A program made the translations under genes and the position numbers. The notes below the pieces were generated by a model. That model did not search any database. It worked only from the letters and a program-made list of their open reading frames with translations, and was not told where the DNA came from. Positions 32,977-40,708 of a DNA stretch of 43,420 bases are shown here, one piece after another; position 1 is the first letter of the stretch; each line of letters opens with the position of its first letter. Origin of the DNA: CAG-488 sp963625295 (GTDB lineage: Bacteria; Bacillota; Clostridia; Oscillospirales; Acutalibacteraceae); the NCBI GenBank assembly GCA_963625295.1, contig CAVFTC010000006.1, forward strand, positions 1 to 43,420, in the 5' to 3' direction.

Positions 32977-33004
32977 AGTATACCATAAAAAGCATTTTTT
33001 TCAA
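32977..33004 (-). promoter_or_regulatory. Promoter of the lysR-yfcE operon
   Basis: On the minus strand: TTGAAA (33004-32999), a 16-bp spacer and TATACT (32982-32977) with TGG upstream as an extended -10. Confidence 0.7.
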
Positions 33005-33118
33005 TAGAAACAGCGTTATTTTACCGTTCGACGAGGCTGTAATCGAGCGGCAAAATCGACAATTTTTTAAGAAACAACAAATTTTCTCTGATTTTTTTCT
33101 AAAATTATTCAAAAGTAG

Positions 33119-33147
33119 TTGCAATTTTTATTGTTTTATAGTATAAT
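33119..33147 (+). promoter_or_regulatory. Promoter of recA
   Basis: TTGCAA (33119-33124), a 17-bp spacer and TATAAT (33142-33147). Transcription should start near 33154, directly before the LexA box. Confidence 0.85.
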
Positions 33148-33155
33148 GTATTCAT

Positions 33156-33169
33156 CGAACATTTGTACG
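33156..33169 (+). promoter_or_regulatory. LexA/DinR (SOS) box of recA
   Basis: CGAACATTTGTACG matches the Gram-positive LexA operator CGAACATATGTTCG at 12 of 14 positions, including the GAAC half-site. It covers the predicted start of transcription, where a bound repressor would block the promoter until DNA damage. Confidence 0.8.
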
Positions 33170-33189
33170 GATACGGAGTGTGATTATAA

Positions 33190-34311
33190 ATGGCTGATAA
33201 ACAAAAGGCTCTTGAAACAGCTATAGCTCAGCTTGAAAAGCAATACGGAAAAGGAACGGTCATGCGTTTGGGTCAGAATGTTGCCATGAATGTTGAGGCT
33301 ATTTCAACCGGTTCAATGGCTCTCGACGCCGCAACAGGCATCGGCGGACTTCCCAAGGGCAGAATTGTTGAAATATACGGTCCGGAGTCATCGGGTAAGA
33401 CAACGCTTGCGCTGCACGCAGTTGCCGAGGCACAGAAGGCCGGCGGAGAAGCCGCTTTTATTGATGCGGAGCACGCTCTTGATCCGGTTTATGCCGCCAA
33501 TCTCGGCGTAGATGTTGACTCGTTGCTGGTTTCGCAGCCAGATAACGGCGAGCAGGCTCTTGAAATTGCCGAAGCTCTCGTTCGCTCCGGTGCAATTGAC
33601 ATTGTTGTTGTTGACTCGGTTGCCGCTCTTGTTCCCCGTTCGGAGATTGAGGGAGAGATGGGCGATTCCCATGTCGGTCAGCACGCAAGGCTTATGTCGC
33701 AGGCACTCAGAAAGCTTGCCGGCGCAATCAACAAGTCGAATACTATTATTATTTTCATAAATCAGCTCCGTGAAAAAATCGGCGTGATGTATGGCAATCC
33801 CGAAACGACCACCGGCGGTCGTGCGCTTAAATTCTATGCCTCAATGCGCATGGATGTCAGAAAAGCTGAGACTATCAAGGGCACGAACGGCGAATTTATC
33901 GGTTCGAGAACGAGGGTCAAAATTGTCAAGAACAAGGTCGCTCCCCCGTTCAAGGAGGCGGAGTTTGACATAATTTACGGCGAAGGCATTTCCAAGGTCG
34001 GCGAGCTTCTTGATATTGCCGTTGCAATGGATGTTATCCATAAGAGCGGCGCATGGTTCTCTTACGGTGATTCCCGTCTTGGTCAGGGTCGTGAAAATGT
34101 TAAGGAGCTTTTGAAGAACGATCAGGCGCTTTATGACGAAGTCAAGGCAAAGGTCTATGCCGATAAGGATAAAATGCTTCAGGCTTGCAAGTCGGGTGTT
34201 TCCAAAAAGGGCGCAAAGGGCAAGGCCTCGGCGAAGCCTACTTCCGAGGAAGCTCCGGCTGAAAATATTTCCGCCAAGGCGAAGCTTGACATTGCGGTTG
34301 ATGACGAATAA
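33190..34311 (+). CDS. recA: Recombinase A
   Basis: RecA (373 aa) forms ATP-dependent filaments on single-stranded DNA, catalyses strand exchange and triggers LexA self-cleavage. Walker A GPESSGKT is at residues 64-71, the Walker B region is IVVVDSVAALVPRSE (about 138-152), and the L1/L2 loop segments EGEMGDSHVGQHARL and FINQLREKIGVMYGNPETTTGG are present. A long C-terminal tail rich in Lys, Ala and Glu follows, normal for Clostridia. ATG 33190 has GGAG at 33175-33178. It is the first gene of a probable recA-recX-rimO-pgsA-aldolase-PLC operon and is controlled by a LexA box. Confidence 0.99.
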   Translation: MADKQKALETAIAQLEKQYGKGTVMRLGQNVAMNVEAISTGSMALDAATGIGGLPKGRIVEIYGPESSGKTTLALHAVAEAQKAGGEAAFIDAEHALDPVYAANLGVDVDSLLVSQPDNGEQALEIAEALVRSGAIDIVVVDSVAALVPRSEIEGEMGDSHVGQHARLMSQALRKLAGAINKSNTIIIFINQLREKIGVMYGNPETTTGGRALKFYASMRMDVRKAETIKGTNGEFIGSRTRVKIVKNKVAPPFKEAEFDIIYGEGISKVGELLDIAVAMDVIHKSGAWFSYGDSRLGQGRENVKELLKNDQALYDEVKAKVYADKDKMLQACKSGVSKKGAKGKASAKPTSEEAPAENISAKAKLDIAVDDE

Positions 34312-34943
34312 TGAAGATCACGGCTAAGGACGGACGCAAGGACAAAATACACATATACATCGACGGGGAATATTTGCTGACGGTTGACGATAATTTTTGG
34401 TTTTCCTGCGGCTATATCTCCGGAGATGAAATAAATGAGGAGGAGCTTACTGCCTTTGAGGAGGCGGCAGGCTCTCGCCGTGCTTTTAACAGTGCGCTGA
34501 ACAGCCTTGATTACCGTGACCATTCCGAGAGGGAGATCCGCACAAAGCTTCTGCGCAAGCATGATGCGGAATATGTTGACGAAGCGGTTGAAAAGCTGCT
34601 TGAGCTTAATTTAATCAACGATGAGCGATATGCCGAAAACTATGCCCGTGAGCTTTTTGAACACAAAAAATTCGGGAAAATGCGTATCAGAGCCGAGCTA
34701 AGGGCAAAGGGAATATCCGCAGATATCGCAAATGAGGCGGTTGAAGCACTTTTTGACGAAGAAGAACCTGATAATATTCAAAGAATAGTTGATATTATCG
34801 GCAAAAGATATTATAATAGAATGAATGATGAAGTCGGACGAAAAAAAGTTTTTTCCGCTTTGCAGCGAATGGGATATTCGTTTTCCGATATCCGTGAAGC
34901 GATGAGCGAATTCTCCGATGATGAATATTACGAGGATTACTAA
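34311..34943 (+). CDS. recX: RecA regulator RecX
   Basis: A 210-aa RecX protein, which binds RecA filaments and limits or modulates their activity. Three-helix RecX repeats are visible: SLDYRDHSEREIRTKLLRK (about 64-82), LNLINDERYAENYARE (about 98-113), and KFGKMRIRAELRAKGI (about 119-134), with a final RMGYSFSDIREAM. An N-terminal beta segment of about 50 residues precedes them. ATG 34311 shares one base with the recA stop codon (TAATG), so translation is coupled. Confidence 0.95.
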   Translation: MKITAKDGRKDKIHIYIDGEYLLTVDDNFWFSCGYISGDEINEEELTAFEEAAGSRRAFNSALNSLDYRDHSEREIRTKLLRKHDAEYVDEAVEKLLELNLINDERYAENYARELFEHKKFGKMRIRAELRAKGISADIANEAVEALFDEEEPDNIQRIVDIIGKRYYNRMNDEVGRKKVFSALQRMGYSFSDIREAMSEFSDDEYYEDY

Positions 34944-34952
34944 GGTGATTTT

Positions 34953-36284
34953 ATGAATTACAAGGTTGGAATGATTTCTCTCGGCTGTCCGAAAAATCAG
35001 GTTGACGCCGAGCATATGCTGGCACTCATGGACGCCGAGGGCTGGGAAATTGTCGATTATGTTGATGGCTGCGACGCCGTTATCGTTAACACCTGCGGCT
35101 TTATTGACGACGCCAAGAAGGAAGCTATAGAAAACATTCTTGATATGGTCGAGCTGAAAAAGGAAGGCGTCATCGGCAAGGTTATCGTTACCGGCTGTCT
35201 TGCGCAAAGATATAAGGAAGAAATCGTTAAGGAAATTCCCGAGGTGGACGCCGTTGTAGGTATCGGCGCAAACGGAGATATAATCAAGACCGTCGAGGAG
35301 GTCATGACCGGCGTTGATACGGTTGAAAAATATCCGTCCCGATGTGATCTTCCGCTTGAGGGTCAGAGAATTCTCACCACGCCGCAGTATTGGGCATATC
35401 TCAAAATCGGCGAGGGCTGCTCAAATCGCTGCACCTATTGCACGATTCCGTCTATCAGAGGAAAAATGCGCAGCCGCAGCATGGAAAATGTTATCGACGA
35501 AGCAAAGCAGCTTGCCGAGTCAGGCGTAAAGGAGCTTATACTCATTGCTCAGGATACCACGAGCTACGGACTTGACCTTTACGGTGAGCTTAAGCTGCCG
35601 GAGCTTCTCAACGAGCTTTGCAAAATTGATTCCCTCGAATGGATAAGATTGCTTTATTGCTATCCCGACAGAATCACGGATGAGCTTATCGAAACAATGA
35701 AAAATCAGGAAAAGGTCGTCAATTATATTGACCTTCCGCTCCAACACGCCGACGACAAAATTCTCAAGGCGATGAATCGCAGAGGGGATCAGGCGCTTAT
35801 TCGCAGCGTTATTTCCAAGCTCAGAACCGAAATTCCCGATGTCGTTATCAGAACCACATTTATTGTCGGTTTCCCCGGCGAGGGCGATGAAGAATTCGAA
35901 ACGCTTGCCGAGTTTGTCAATGAGATAGAGTTTGACCGCTTGGGTGTGTTCACCTTCTCGCCGCAGGAGGGCACTCCGGCATATGACATGGAAAATCAAG
36001 TTGAAGATGATGTTAAAGCCCGCCGAGGCGAGGTCATAATGCAGGATCAATACAGCATTATGGAAGAAAAGAATAACGAAAAAATCGGTAAGAACTATAA
36101 GGTCGTCGTTGAGGAGTATGACGGATATTCCGACAGCTACACGGGCAGAACCTATATGGACGCTCCCGAAATTGACGGACTTGTGATGTTCACTTCGCAT
36201 AAGGATCTTGAAATCGGCGATTTTGTCGAGGTCGAGATTTTTGATGTTGAGGATTACGACCTCATCGGCGAAGCTAAGGCTTAA
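34953..36284 (+). CDS. rimO: Ribosomal protein S12 methylthiotransferase RimO
   Basis: Radical-SAM enzyme (443 aa) that adds a methylthio group to an Asp of ribosomal protein S12. The N-terminal UPF0004 domain supplies the auxiliary-cluster cysteines (SLGCPKNQVDAE, NTCGFIDDA, TGCLAQRY). The SAM-cluster motif CSNRCTYC is at about residues 156-163. A C-terminal TRAM domain starts near KIGKNYKVVVEEYDG. The N-terminal SLGCPKNQ sequence separates RimO from the tRNA enzymes MiaB/MtaB. It lies 9 bp after recX, with AAGGTGAT as its ribosome site. Confidence 0.97.
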   Translation: MNYKVGMISLGCPKNQVDAEHMLALMDAEGWEIVDYVDGCDAVIVNTCGFIDDAKKEAIENILDMVELKKEGVIGKVIVTGCLAQRYKEEIVKEIPEVDAVVGIGANGDIIKTVEEVMTGVDTVEKYPSRCDLPLEGQRILTTPQYWAYLKIGEGCSNRCTYCTIPSIRGKMRSRSMENVIDEAKQLAESGVKELILIAQDTTSYGLDLYGELKLPELLNELCKIDSLEWIRLLYCYPDRITDELIETMKNQEKVVNYIDLPLQHADDKILKAMNRRGDQALIRSVISKLRTEIPDVVIRTTFIVGFPGEGDEEFETLAEFVNEIEFDRLGVFTFSPQEGTPAYDMENQVEDDVKARRGEVIMQDQYSIMEEKNNEKIGKNYKVVVEEYDGYSDSYTGRTYMDAPEIDGLVMFTSHKDLEIGDFVEVEIFDVEDYDLIGEAKA

Positions 36285-36325
36285 CCGAGATTTTCCACAG
36301 CAAATTACTAAGGCATGGTATTAAA

Positions 36326-36883
36326 ATGAATTTACCGAATAAAATAACAGTCGGCAGAATGTTTGTCGCTCCGATTTTTCTTGCGATATATCTCGCCGGC
36401 ATCGAACATAAATTTTTGATTTCCGCCGTTATTTTTGCTCTCGGTGCAATAACCGATGCGATTGACGGACGGATCGCACGAAAAAATAACATCGTAACGA
36501 ACTTCGGCAAGCTGCTTGACCCGATTGCCGACAAAATGCTTGTCACGGCAGGTCTGCTCGCATTTATGCAGGACGGGCTGTGCAGCATATGGATAGTTAT
36601 GATAATACTTACCCGTGACTTTGCGGTAACCTCGCTGAGAATGATAGCCGCATCGCAAAATGTGGTTATCCCTGCCAATATTGGCGGAAAAATCAAAACC
36701 GTAACGCAAATGGTTTCGTTCATCGTCGTTATGCTTCTTTGCGAAATTTCCGCAGCGTTTTCGCTCGGCTTGAATATGAGCCTCATATCGAATATTCTGA
36801 TGGGAATAACCGCAATAATTTCCGTCGTTTCGGGCATCGTATATATTGTTGACGGTTGGAAAATAATCAATTTTAAAGAATAA
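36326..36883 (+). CDS. pgsA: CDP-diacylglycerol-glycerol-3-phosphate 3-phosphatidyltransferase
   Basis: A 185-aa membrane enzyme that makes phosphatidylglycerol phosphate. The CDP-alcohol phosphotransferase motif D-x2-D-G-x2-A-R-x8-G-x3-D-x3-D is complete at about residues 43-65 (DAIDGRIARKNNIVTNFGKL, then LDPIADK). Five to six membrane helices are visible, and PNKITVGRMFVAP is the usual N-terminus. It lies 41 bp after rimO, an order common in Firmicutes. Confidence 0.96.
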   Translation: MNLPNKITVGRMFVAPIFLAIYLAGIEHKFLISAVIFALGAITDAIDGRIARKNNIVTNFGKLLDPIADKMLVTAGLLAFMQDGLCSIWIVMIILTRDFAVTSLRMIAASQNVVIPANIGGKIKTVTQMVSFIVVMLLCEISAAFSLGLNMSLISNILMGITAIISVVSGIVYIVDGWKIINFKE

Positions 36884-36907
36884 ATCATTCAGAACGAAGG
36901 TGTTTTT

Positions 36908-37744
36908 ATGGTTGTTTCTTCGGCACGACTCATGAAAAGAGCCGAAAAAGAGAATTACGCAATCCCTGCATTCAATATTGATAATCTCGAATCGGCAATG
37001 GCTGTTTCGGAGATTATGCACGAGATGCGCACTCCGGTCATTGTACAAATGATTCCGAGAACATTGAACTACGGTGGAATTGCAATTTATCCTGCTATGA
37101 TGCGTGAGCTTATGGCGGATTGCCCGGTGGATTATGCGCTGCATCTTGACCACGGCAGCAGCCTGAGCCTTGCAAAGAAATGCGTTGCCGGCGGCTTTTC
37201 ATCCGTTATGTTTGACGGAAGTCTTATGCCGTTTGAGGATAACATAAAATTCACAAAGGAAGTTACGGATTTTGCGCTTCCGATGGACGTTTCCGTTGAG
37301 GGTGAGCTTGGAACCATCGGCGGCAAGGAAGAGGGCGATACCGACCTGGAAGCGAGCTATACTAAGGTCAGCGAAGCCGAAGAATTTGTCAGAAGAACAA
37401 ATGTAAGCACGCTGGCAATCGGTGTCGGCACGGCTCACGGCGTTTACAAGGGAACGCCGCACATCAATGTTGAACGCATAAAGGAGATCCATGCCGCAAT
37501 TGACACTCCGCTGGTTCTTCATGGCGCTTCCGGCCTTTCGGACGAGGTTCTCAAGGACTGCATCGCCGCAGGAATTACAAAGATAAACTTTGCAACCGAG
37601 CTTCGCCAGGCTTACACCAACGGAATAAAAGCGGAATTTGCCAAAGATCCCGATGTTTTTGACCCGAAGATTTATATGAGAGGCGCGATCGACAGCATTA
37701 AAGAGGTCTTGAGGCATAAGATAAATATTTGCTACAACATTTAA
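36908..37744 (+). CDS. fba: Class II fructose-bisphosphate aldolase family protein
   Basis: A 278-aa class II (zinc) aldolase. It has AIPAFNIDNLESA (about 17-29), the zinc His in YALHLDHGSSL (about 76-86), SVEGELGTIGGKEE, the second and third His in GVGTAHGVYKG and LVLHGASGL, and a KINFATELRQA end. The family includes fructose-1,6-bisphosphate, tagatose-bisphosphate and ketose-bisphosphate aldolases, which cannot be told apart here. At 278 aa it matches the short Gram-positive/GatY-like group. It lies 24 bp after pgsA, with GAAGGTG before ATG 36908. The C-terminal 10 residues overlap a spurious frame, not the next true start. Confidence 0.93.
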   Translation: MVVSSARLMKRAEKENYAIPAFNIDNLESAMAVSEIMHEMRTPVIVQMIPRTLNYGGIAIYPAMMRELMADCPVDYALHLDHGSSLSLAKKCVAGGFSSVMFDGSLMPFEDNIKFTKEVTDFALPMDVSVEGELGTIGGKEEGDTDLEASYTKVSEAEEFVRRTNVSTLAIGVGTAHGVYKGTPHINVERIKEIHAAIDTPLVLHGASGLSDEVLKDCIAAGITKINFATELRQAYTNGIKAEFAKDPDVFDPKIYMRGAIDSIKEVLRHKINICYNI

Positions 37745-37755
37745 GAGAGGTGAAA

Positions 37756-38661
37756 ATGTTGATCTATTCAGAATGGATGTCTTACATCAAGGACGATGTG
37801 AAGCTTTGCAATGTCGTAATTCCCAGCGCACACAATGCCGGCAGCTTCAAGATGAAGCCCATTGCCTGCTGCCAGGACGGCGACCTTGCTCAGCAGTTTG
37901 AATACGGTATTCGCCATTTCTGTGTTCGTATTGATACCGACAAAAACGGTCAGATTGTTTTTTGCCACGGAATAAAAAAAGGCTTGCCTTTTGAACCGGA
38001 AATGATGAAGCTTCGCAAGGTTATGGACGAGCATCCGAGCGAGTTCTTTGTCCTTGATATCAGAGAATATCAGCCGCAAAAGCTCGGCCCGTTTAATGTC
38101 AGCTTTTATGCTGATCCCAAAAGGGTTGATGAAATTCTTGAAAGAACGATTGAACCGTCGAAGTACGCTTTTACCGATTTTGAAAATGTCGGCGATGTTA
38201 CAATGAGCGATATGAGAAAGTCCGGCAAGCGATACATAATGATCAACTACTGTGAGGAATACAAGTACAGTGTCAATTGTCCGCATATTCTTCCGTGGGA
38301 AAAGAAGCGTCACGGTAAGCATGCCCATGAATTTGTAACGGAGGCTACCGAGTTTTTTGACACAAATGACACAAGCGGATTTTACTGGTTTCAGACTCAG
38401 CAGACGCCGAACCTCGGAACAGATATCGGAGTAGTTTTCCCGAGAAAGCTTGACAAGGCCTTGCGCTGGCACTTTAAGGCGCTAATCAACACAATAGCCA
38501 ACACGCCGAAGTATCTTGCCCGGGCAAACATAATTGCAGGCGATTTTATGACGGAGGACTTTTTTAAGGTCAGAGAAATTCTCAACCTAAACCTCAACAA
38601 AAACAATGTCATAGAAAGCAAGCGTGACGAATATAAAAGCAGACTTAAATCATGCACATGA
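37756..38661 (+). CDS. PI-PLC-like phosphodiesterase, no signal peptide
   Basis: A 301-aa protein with the TIM-barrel phosphatidylinositol-specific phospholipase C X-domain pattern. VIPSAHNAGSF has the first catalytic His (H26), then FEYGIRHFCVRID (about 48-60), the second His in IVFCHG (H71) and FFVLDIREYQ (about 99-108). Bacterial PI-PLCs are usually secreted, but this one has neither signal peptide nor lipobox, so it probably acts inside the cell or on the inner leaflet. No SNP/eukaryotic Y domain is seen. ATG 37756 follows GAGAGGTGA; the in-frame TTG at 37729 overlaps the aldolase gene and is not used. It is 11 bp after the aldolase stop codon, the last gene of the recA operon. The substrate is unknown. 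Confidence 0.8.
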   Translation: MLIYSEWMSYIKDDVKLCNVVIPSAHNAGSFKMKPIACCQDGDLAQQFEYGIRHFCVRIDTDKNGQIVFCHGIKKGLPFEPEMMKLRKVMDEHPSEFFVLDIREYQPQKLGPFNVSFYADPKRVDEILERTIEPSKYAFTDFENVGDVTMSDMRKSGKRYIMINYCEEYKYSVNCPHILPWEKKRHGKHAHEFVTEATEFFDTNDTSGFYWFQTQQTPNLGTDIGVVFPRKLDKALRWHFKALINTIANTPKYLARANIIAGDFMTEDFFKVREILNLNLNKNNVIESKRDEYKSRLKSCT

Positions 38662-38691
38662 TTTTGCAGAAAATTTACAAGCAAATTAAAA

Positions 38692-38720
38692 AGGCGTTTC
38701 GGGTTATTTCCGAAACGCCT
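38692..38720. terminator. Terminator between PLC-like gene and rny
   Basis: A perfect 11-bp stem (AGGCGTTTCGG 38692-38702, CCGAAACGCCT 38710-38720) has a 7-nt loop. On the minus strand it is followed by TTTTAATTT, a good terminator for rny; on the plus strand by GATTATTTT. Confidence 0.88.
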
Positions 38721-38751
38721 GATTATTTTCAGCTTTGATCTATTTCAAAAA

Positions 38752-40314
38752 TTATTTTGCAACGTCTGTTACGCGGTTTTCGCGAATAACGTTGACCTTG
38801 ATCTGTCCGGGATACTCCATTTCATCCTCGATTTTCTTGACGATATCTCTGGCAACAAGCACCATCTGATCGTCCGAAACCGCATCCGGTTTAACCATGA
38901 TACGAACCTCACGGCCTGCCTGAATGGCATACGATTTTTCAACGCATGGGAATGAGTTTGTGATCTCTTCAAGTTTTTCAAGTCTCTTGATATAGTTCTG
39001 AAGATTTTCTCTTCTTGCTCCCGGTCTTGCAGCGGATATTGCATCGGCCGCCTGAACGAGACAAGCAACAATTGTTCTTGCTTCAACATCGCCGTGGTGA
39101 GCTTCGATCGCATGAACAACATTTTCGTTTTCCCTGTATTTTTTGGCGTATTCAACGCCAAGCTCAATGTGTGAGCCTTCCATCTCGTGGTCGAGAGCCT
39201 TTCCGATATCATGGAGAAGACCAGCACGCTTCGCCGTCTTAACATCTGCGCCGAGCTCGGCTGCCATAAGACCGGCGAGGTAGGAAACCTCAAGTGAATG
39301 ATTGAGCACATTCTGACCGTAGCTGGTACGGTATTTCAGCTTGCCGAGCTGTTTAATAAGTTCGGGATGAATTCCGTTGACGCCTGCGTCAATAGCGGCT
39401 CTTTCACCCGTCTGCTTGATGGTATGTTCAACCTCACGCTTTGATTTTTCATAAAGCTCTTCAATTCTGGTGGGGTGAATTCTGCCGTCAGCAATGAGCT
39501 TTTCAAGGGTAAGTCTTGCAATTTCACGTCGAACCGGGTCGAAGCATGAAACCGTAATTGCTTCCGGCGTATCGTCGATTATAAGATCGACGCCGGTAAT
39601 TGTTTCAAGCGTTCTGATGTTTCGTCCCTCACGGCCGATTATGCGTCCCTTCATCTCGTCGTTTGGCAGAGCAACGACGGAAACGGTAGCGTCCGCACTG
39701 TGATCTGCGGCGCAGCGCTGAATTGCCGTTGCAATAATTTCACGAGCTTTTTCGTCTGCTTCATCCTTTGTTTTCTGTTCATATTCCATAACCTTGACCG
39801 CTTTTTCATGAATAAGGTCGGATTCAAGGGTTTTGAGCAGATAATCCTTAGCCTGTTCCTTGTTGAAGCCCGATATCTTTTCGAGCATCTCGATCTGACT
39901 GCGCTTAACAAGCTCGATTTCTTCCGATTTCTTCTCGGCTGCCTTGAGCTTGTTGTTGAGCTGTTCTTCCTTTTTCTCGATGTTCTCCGTCTTTTTGTCA
40001 ATGCTTTCTTCCTTTTGAGAAAGTCTGCGTTCCTGACGCTGAACCTCGCTTCTTCTTTCTCGAAGCTCTTTTTCAAGATCGTTGCGCTGGCGATGGATTT
40101 CGTCCTTAGCTTCAAGGATTGCCTCCTTCTTCTTGGACTCGGCCTTGGAAACGGCTTCGTTCACGATTCTGGTGGCTTCCTGCTGAGCGGAGCCTATCGT
40201 GGCTTCGGCTACCTTCTTGCGATACATGATGCCGATTACCGCTCCCGCTGCCGCCGCAACAACAACACAGGCGACTATGATCACTATAAAAAGTGATGTT
40301 TTGATTGTCAACAA
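38752..40314 (-). CDS. rny: Ribonuclease Y
   Basis: Membrane-anchored endoribonuclease (520 aa) that starts mRNA decay in Firmicutes. It has one N-terminal transmembrane helix (about residues 7-29), a long charged coiled coil (about 35-190), a KH domain with MKGRIIGREGRNIRTLE (about 220-236), and the HD phosphohydrolase domain with LLHDIGKALDHE (about 368-379). The start is a TTG at 40314, with AGGAGGTG ending 10 nt upstream; no ATG or GTG in frame fits. It has its own promoter far upstream, giving a leader of about 125 nt. Confidence 0.97.
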   Translation of the reverse strand: MLTIKTSLFIVIIVACVVVAAAAGAVIGIMYRKKVAEATIGSAQQEATRIVNEAVSKAESKKKEAILEAKDEIHRQRNDLEKELRERRSEVQRQERRLSQKEESIDKKTENIEKKEEQLNNKLKAAEKKSEEIELVKRSQIEMLEKISGFNKEQAKDYLLKTLESDLIHEKAVKVMEYEQKTKDEADEKAREIIATAIQRCAADHSADATVSVVALPNDEMKGRIIGREGRNIRTLETITGVDLIIDDTPEAITVSCFDPVRREIARLTLEKLIADGRIHPTRIEELYEKSKREVEHTIKQTGERAAIDAGVNGIHPELIKQLGKLKYRTSYGQNVLNHSLEVSYLAGLMAAELGADVKTAKRAGLLHDIGKALDHEMEGSHIELGVEYAKKYRENENVVHAIEAHHGDVEARTIVACLVQAADAISAARPGARRENLQNYIKRLEKLEEITNSFPCVEKSYAIQAGREVRIMVKPDAVSDDQMVLVARDIVKKIEDEMEYPGQIKVNVIRENRVTDVAK

Positions 40315-40439
40315 AGTATAAATGCACCTCCTGTCTTAAAGTGTTATAAAATAATAAATCAGTAATTATCTCCGGCGCACGGCTGTTCGTTACCGCTTGC
40401 CTGAGGATGATATTACAATCCGGCAAATCATAATAACAT
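40315..40439 (-). other. Long rny mRNA leader
   Basis: From the predicted start near 40440 to the TTG codon at 40314 the leader is about 125 nt and carries no reading frame of note. A middle GC-rich part (about 40370-40420) can fold through CCGG/CCGG and GCGG/CCG pairings. The region could hold a regulatory structure, but no known riboswitch family was recognised. Confidence 0.35.
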
Positions 40440-40446
40440 CTGTATT

Positions 40447-40475
40447 ATTTTAATACATTTTAACGCATATGTCAA
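40447..40475 (-). promoter_or_regulatory. Promoter of rny
   Basis: On the minus strand: TTGACA (40475-40470), a 17-bp spacer and TAAAAT (40452-40447), with a TG-containing sequence just upstream of the -10. Confidence 0.8.
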
Positions 40476-40557
40476 GGTGCATTATACATTTTCAATAAAC
40501 TGTACTAATACTATCTATTTCATTTGTTTTAATTTGAAATAAATTCTGTAATTTTGT

Positions 40558-40586
40558 TTGACAAATGTGCTTTTTTATTGTATAGT
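40558..40586 (+). promoter_or_regulatory. Promoter of the 40709 secreted-protein gene
   Basis: TTGACA (40558-40563), a 17-bp spacer and TATAGT (40581-40586). The region 40476-40557 between this and the divergent rny promoter is AT-rich and shows nothing else. Confidence 0.85.
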
Positions 40587-40593
40587 AAATGTA

Positions 40594-40708
40594 CTTGCCG
40601 GATATTCGCCCGATCTCAAGGCGTTAGATACATGGTTTGAGGCAATAAGGCAGGGTCATAAAAAGTTTTTTCATTAAAATGTCATAAAGATGAAAGGAGA
40701 AAACAATA
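40594..40708 (+). other. Leader of the 40709 gene, possibly structured
   Basis: About 115 nt lie between the predicted transcription start and ATG 40709. Short complementary blocks near the 5' end (TTGC with GCAA, CGG with CCG, CTCAA with TTGAG) could form a three-way junction between about 40604 and 40647. A T-rich stretch AAAAAGTTTTTT follows at about 40661-40671, then AAAGGAGA before the start codon. No known riboswitch class was recognised. Confidence 0.3.

Noticed and set aside
40594..40708. Known riboswitch (c-di-GMP, preQ1, guanidine) before the 40709 gene
   Set aside because: None of the conserved core sequences of these classes is present.
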